Origin: JAHRVQ01 sp029941905
Lineage (GTDB): Bacteria; Pseudomonadota; Gammaproteobacteria; Pseudomonadales; Azotimanducaceae
Direction: 5' to 3'
NCBI GenBank assembly: GCA_029941905.1
Contig: JAPYTQ010000008.1
Span: 62,001-126,000, forward strand
Length of the DNA stretch: 64,000 nt
Made by a program: the position numbers and the translations under genes
Shown: positions 62,764-64,000 of the stretch, one piece after another
Numbering within the stretch: position 1 is the stretch's first letter
Layout: every line of letters begins with the position of its first letter
The notes under the pieces: model-generated
What the model was told of the DNA's origin: nothing
What the model saw: only the letters and a program-made list of their open reading frames with translations
Databases searched by the model: none

Positions 62764-62940
62764 TCACCAGGATGGCAATATCGGATAAAACACCGGGATG
62801 TTTTCTGCCGGCCACGAATAAAAAATTGGCAGGCCGTGTCGTCCGATGAAATGCCACACATCTGCGAGATTGAGCGCAGCTTCATGAAACTCCAGGCTAA
62901 ATCCATGCATGTAGAGGATGATGTCTTTTTGATTTGATGC
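62764..62940 (-). pseudogene. Fragment of a DUF900-type alpha/beta hydrolase
   Basis: Fifty-eight open codons on the minus strand encode DIILYMHGFSLEFHEAALN, then LADVWHFIGRHGLPIFYSWPAEN, before a TGA. This is the oxyanion/His-Gly-Tyr-like start of DUF900 hydrolases (VFVHGYN.SFE.A........D....G.P..FSWPS). The nucleophile region should follow and is missing. Upstream frames are interrupted (TAA near 62954). A degraded piece. Confidence 0.55.
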
Positions 62941-63307
62941 CTCCAGTCGTTATTGCAAACGTGCCTGCATCAAATGTATAGCCGCACCGCCTCTAATGTT
63001 TCCCAGGACAAATCGAGACCAAACTCAATTTCGGTTCAGGCCTGGTTGTCTGTTTGTCTTCTACAATATCTTGCAAAGGATAGACTTGTAATGATGTATA
63101 GAGATTCGGCGTATCTACTAGCGGTTGGAATTCACCGCGGATCTCGACTCCTTTTATGGAGTTCCACAAGAGTGCACACTATCCTAACCTTTGAAGCGCT
63201 GCTATCGCTCTTTACCAGTGGTGGATTCCGCTAGTCTCGACGCCGCTGTATTATTAATGATACTTTAGCCGTCAAACCAGAAAGGGAAACAAACCCAGGA
63301 GAATGAC
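62941..63307. other. Gene-free stretch, probably further decayed sequence
   Basis: No intact gene. Probably the decayed 5' part of the DUF900-like gene (minus strand) plus the leader of the DUF1330 gene. The segment aggagaatgac before 63308 is the ribosome-binding site of the latter. No repeat or structured RNA seen. Confidence 0.35.
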
Positions 63308-63607
63308 ATGGCCGCATATTTTATTGCGCAATACGTTGTAAACAACGCGGATCTTTACGGTGAATATTCACAGTTGGCAGGGGCCACCATTGCCAGTCAC
63401 GGCGGAGAACTGGTGGCTTTTGATGTCGCTGCCGAAACAGTTGAAGGGTCACCGCCTGGTCCACAAACAGTTGTGATCAAGTTCGAATCTACCGAAAAAG
63501 CGAAGGCCTGGTATGAATCAGCGGAGTACCAGGCAGTGGTTGGCAAACGCCTGGAAGCCACCGAGGGATTTTCCGTCATTTCACAATCAATGAATATCGG
63601 CGGCTAA
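63308..63607 (+). CDS. DUF1330 protein
   Basis: 99 residues, ATG after AGGAGAATGAC. AAYFIAQYVVNNADLYGEYS, GGELVAFDVAAETVEG, VVIKFESTEKAKAWYESAEYQAV form the dimeric alpha-beta-barrel (ferredoxin-like) fold of DUF1330. Usually found near catabolic genes, function unknown. It lies 36 bp before the hotdog gene. Confidence 0.9.
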   Translation: MAAYFIAQYVVNNADLYGEYSQLAGATIASHGGELVAFDVAAETVEGSPPGPQTVVIKFESTEKAKAWYESAEYQAVVGKRLEATEGFSVISQSMNIGG

Positions 63608-63643
63608 TCAGTCTCGAAGGTCGCAAAGGAACAAAGGCTGACC

Positions 63644-64000
63644 ATGGGCGCAGATAAAATTGTCGATGAGGCATCGATCAGAGCCATCGCTGGCCATCAG
63701 TTTCCTGGTGGCATCTACGCGATTGAACACTGGGAAAATTTCCTGCTCACCGGGTGTACTGGTTCAGAGTTAATGAGTGATGGCGTTGTGCATCCGGTAG
63801 CACTGTTCCATATGCCTATTATTGGTAGTGGTACCAGCATTGCAGAAATGTTTGCGCTGGGTCAGGCAGAGTCAGACCTTTCGATTCGAATCGAAAGCTA
63901 TGACTGGCAAATGTTCTATCCCTTGAAGGAGGATGTTGCCTACCAGGTAAGCGGCAAGGTGATATCGGCAGAACGATGTCAAAGTGAGCAAGGCCAGAAT
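63644..64000 (+). CDS. MaoC-like / HTD2-type hotdog protein, N-terminal part
   Basis: Open from the ATG at 63644 to the right edge (119 codons); AAAGG upstream. VHPVALFHMPIIGSGTSIAEMF, SIRIESYDWQMFYPLKEDVAYQVSG and KVISAERCQSE resemble the N-terminal half of FAS1-like/HTD2-type hotdog dehydratases that hydrate or dehydrate acyl-CoA esters. The catalytic half lies outside the window. Fits the lipid-catabolic neighbourhood. Confidence 0.6.
   Translation, partial: MGADKIVDEASIRAIAGHQFPGGIYAIEHWENFLLTGCTGSELMSDGVVHPVALFHMPIIGSGTSIAEMFALGQAESDLSIRIESYDWQMFYPLKEDVAYQVSGKVISAERCQSEQGQN

Overview
The window is chromosomal DNA, roughly half G+C, from a Gram-negative bacterium. TonB, ExbB/ExbD, lipoprotein, Tat and outer-membrane beta-barrel genes show the envelope type. 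The gene mix (CYP153-like P450, CaiB/BaiF CoA-transferase, FadD-type ligase, DUF3604, PepSY/TonB pair, MlrC-like M81 protein) best fits a marine, probably uncultured, gammaproteobacterium that degrades lipids or hydrocarbons. This placement is inferred from gene content. No rRNA, tRNA, CRISPR array, prophage or insertion sequence was recognised.

Layout. 0-5 kb: the 3' end of a sulfatase, a TIR/TolB-like/TPR gene broken by two in-frame stops, and a duplicated winged-helix regulator flanked by a diverged ~77 bp direct repeat. 5-20 kb: mostly lipid and small-molecule metabolism. It holds alpha/beta hydrolases, a hotdog thioesterase, a CoA-transferase, a CYP153-like P450, VOC proteins, a DMT exporter, a phytanoyl-CoA-dioxygenase-like enzyme divergent from a myo-inositol oxygenase, an S33 lipoprotein peptidase with a NatAB-type ABC exporter, an acyl-CoA ligase and a CBS protein. 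20-33.5 kb: a TonB receptor with a PepSY membrane partner, DUF402, a DUF3604-PPIase-HupE trio, a GPH transporter, a Ddn-like protein, a DAO oxidoreductase and an M81 peptidase.

33.6-57.5 kb is the main point of interest: a large envelope locus of three transcription units. Unit 1 (+): ApbE, TlpA, a periplasmic protein, three TPR or helical proteins (two of them lipoproteins), a small exported protein, ExbB/TolQ, two ExbD/TolR and a TonB-like protein with an AgmX/PglI-type C-terminus. This resembles the core of the myxobacterial Agl-Glt/Nfs trans-envelope machines. Unit 2 (-): a lipoprotein cytochrome with a beta-propeller-like part, an SH3 + beta-barrel protein, a second barrel, DUF4266, DUF3570 and a heavy-metal-associated (HMA) domain-thioredoxin protein. 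In that last gene both cysteine codons of the HMA CxxC motif are UGA, and a bacterial-SECIS-like hairpin follows, so I read it as a UxxU selenoprotein that ordinary gene calling truncates. Unit 3 (+): a c-type cytochrome, a di-haem LamG lipoprotein and a Tat-exported DUF1501-like protein. A decayed amidohydrolase lies between units 1 and 2.

57.6-64 kb: small ordinary genes (GNAT, PPOX, DUF2087, DUF5996, DUF1330, start of a MaoC-like hotdog gene) with clear gene decay. A Rieske/FMN glutamate-synthase-like gene carries three lesions, and there are fragments of a phospholipase-D-type gene and a DUF900 hydrolase. With the TIR and amidohydrolase genes, at least three full-length pseudogenes and two fragments show ongoing gene loss.
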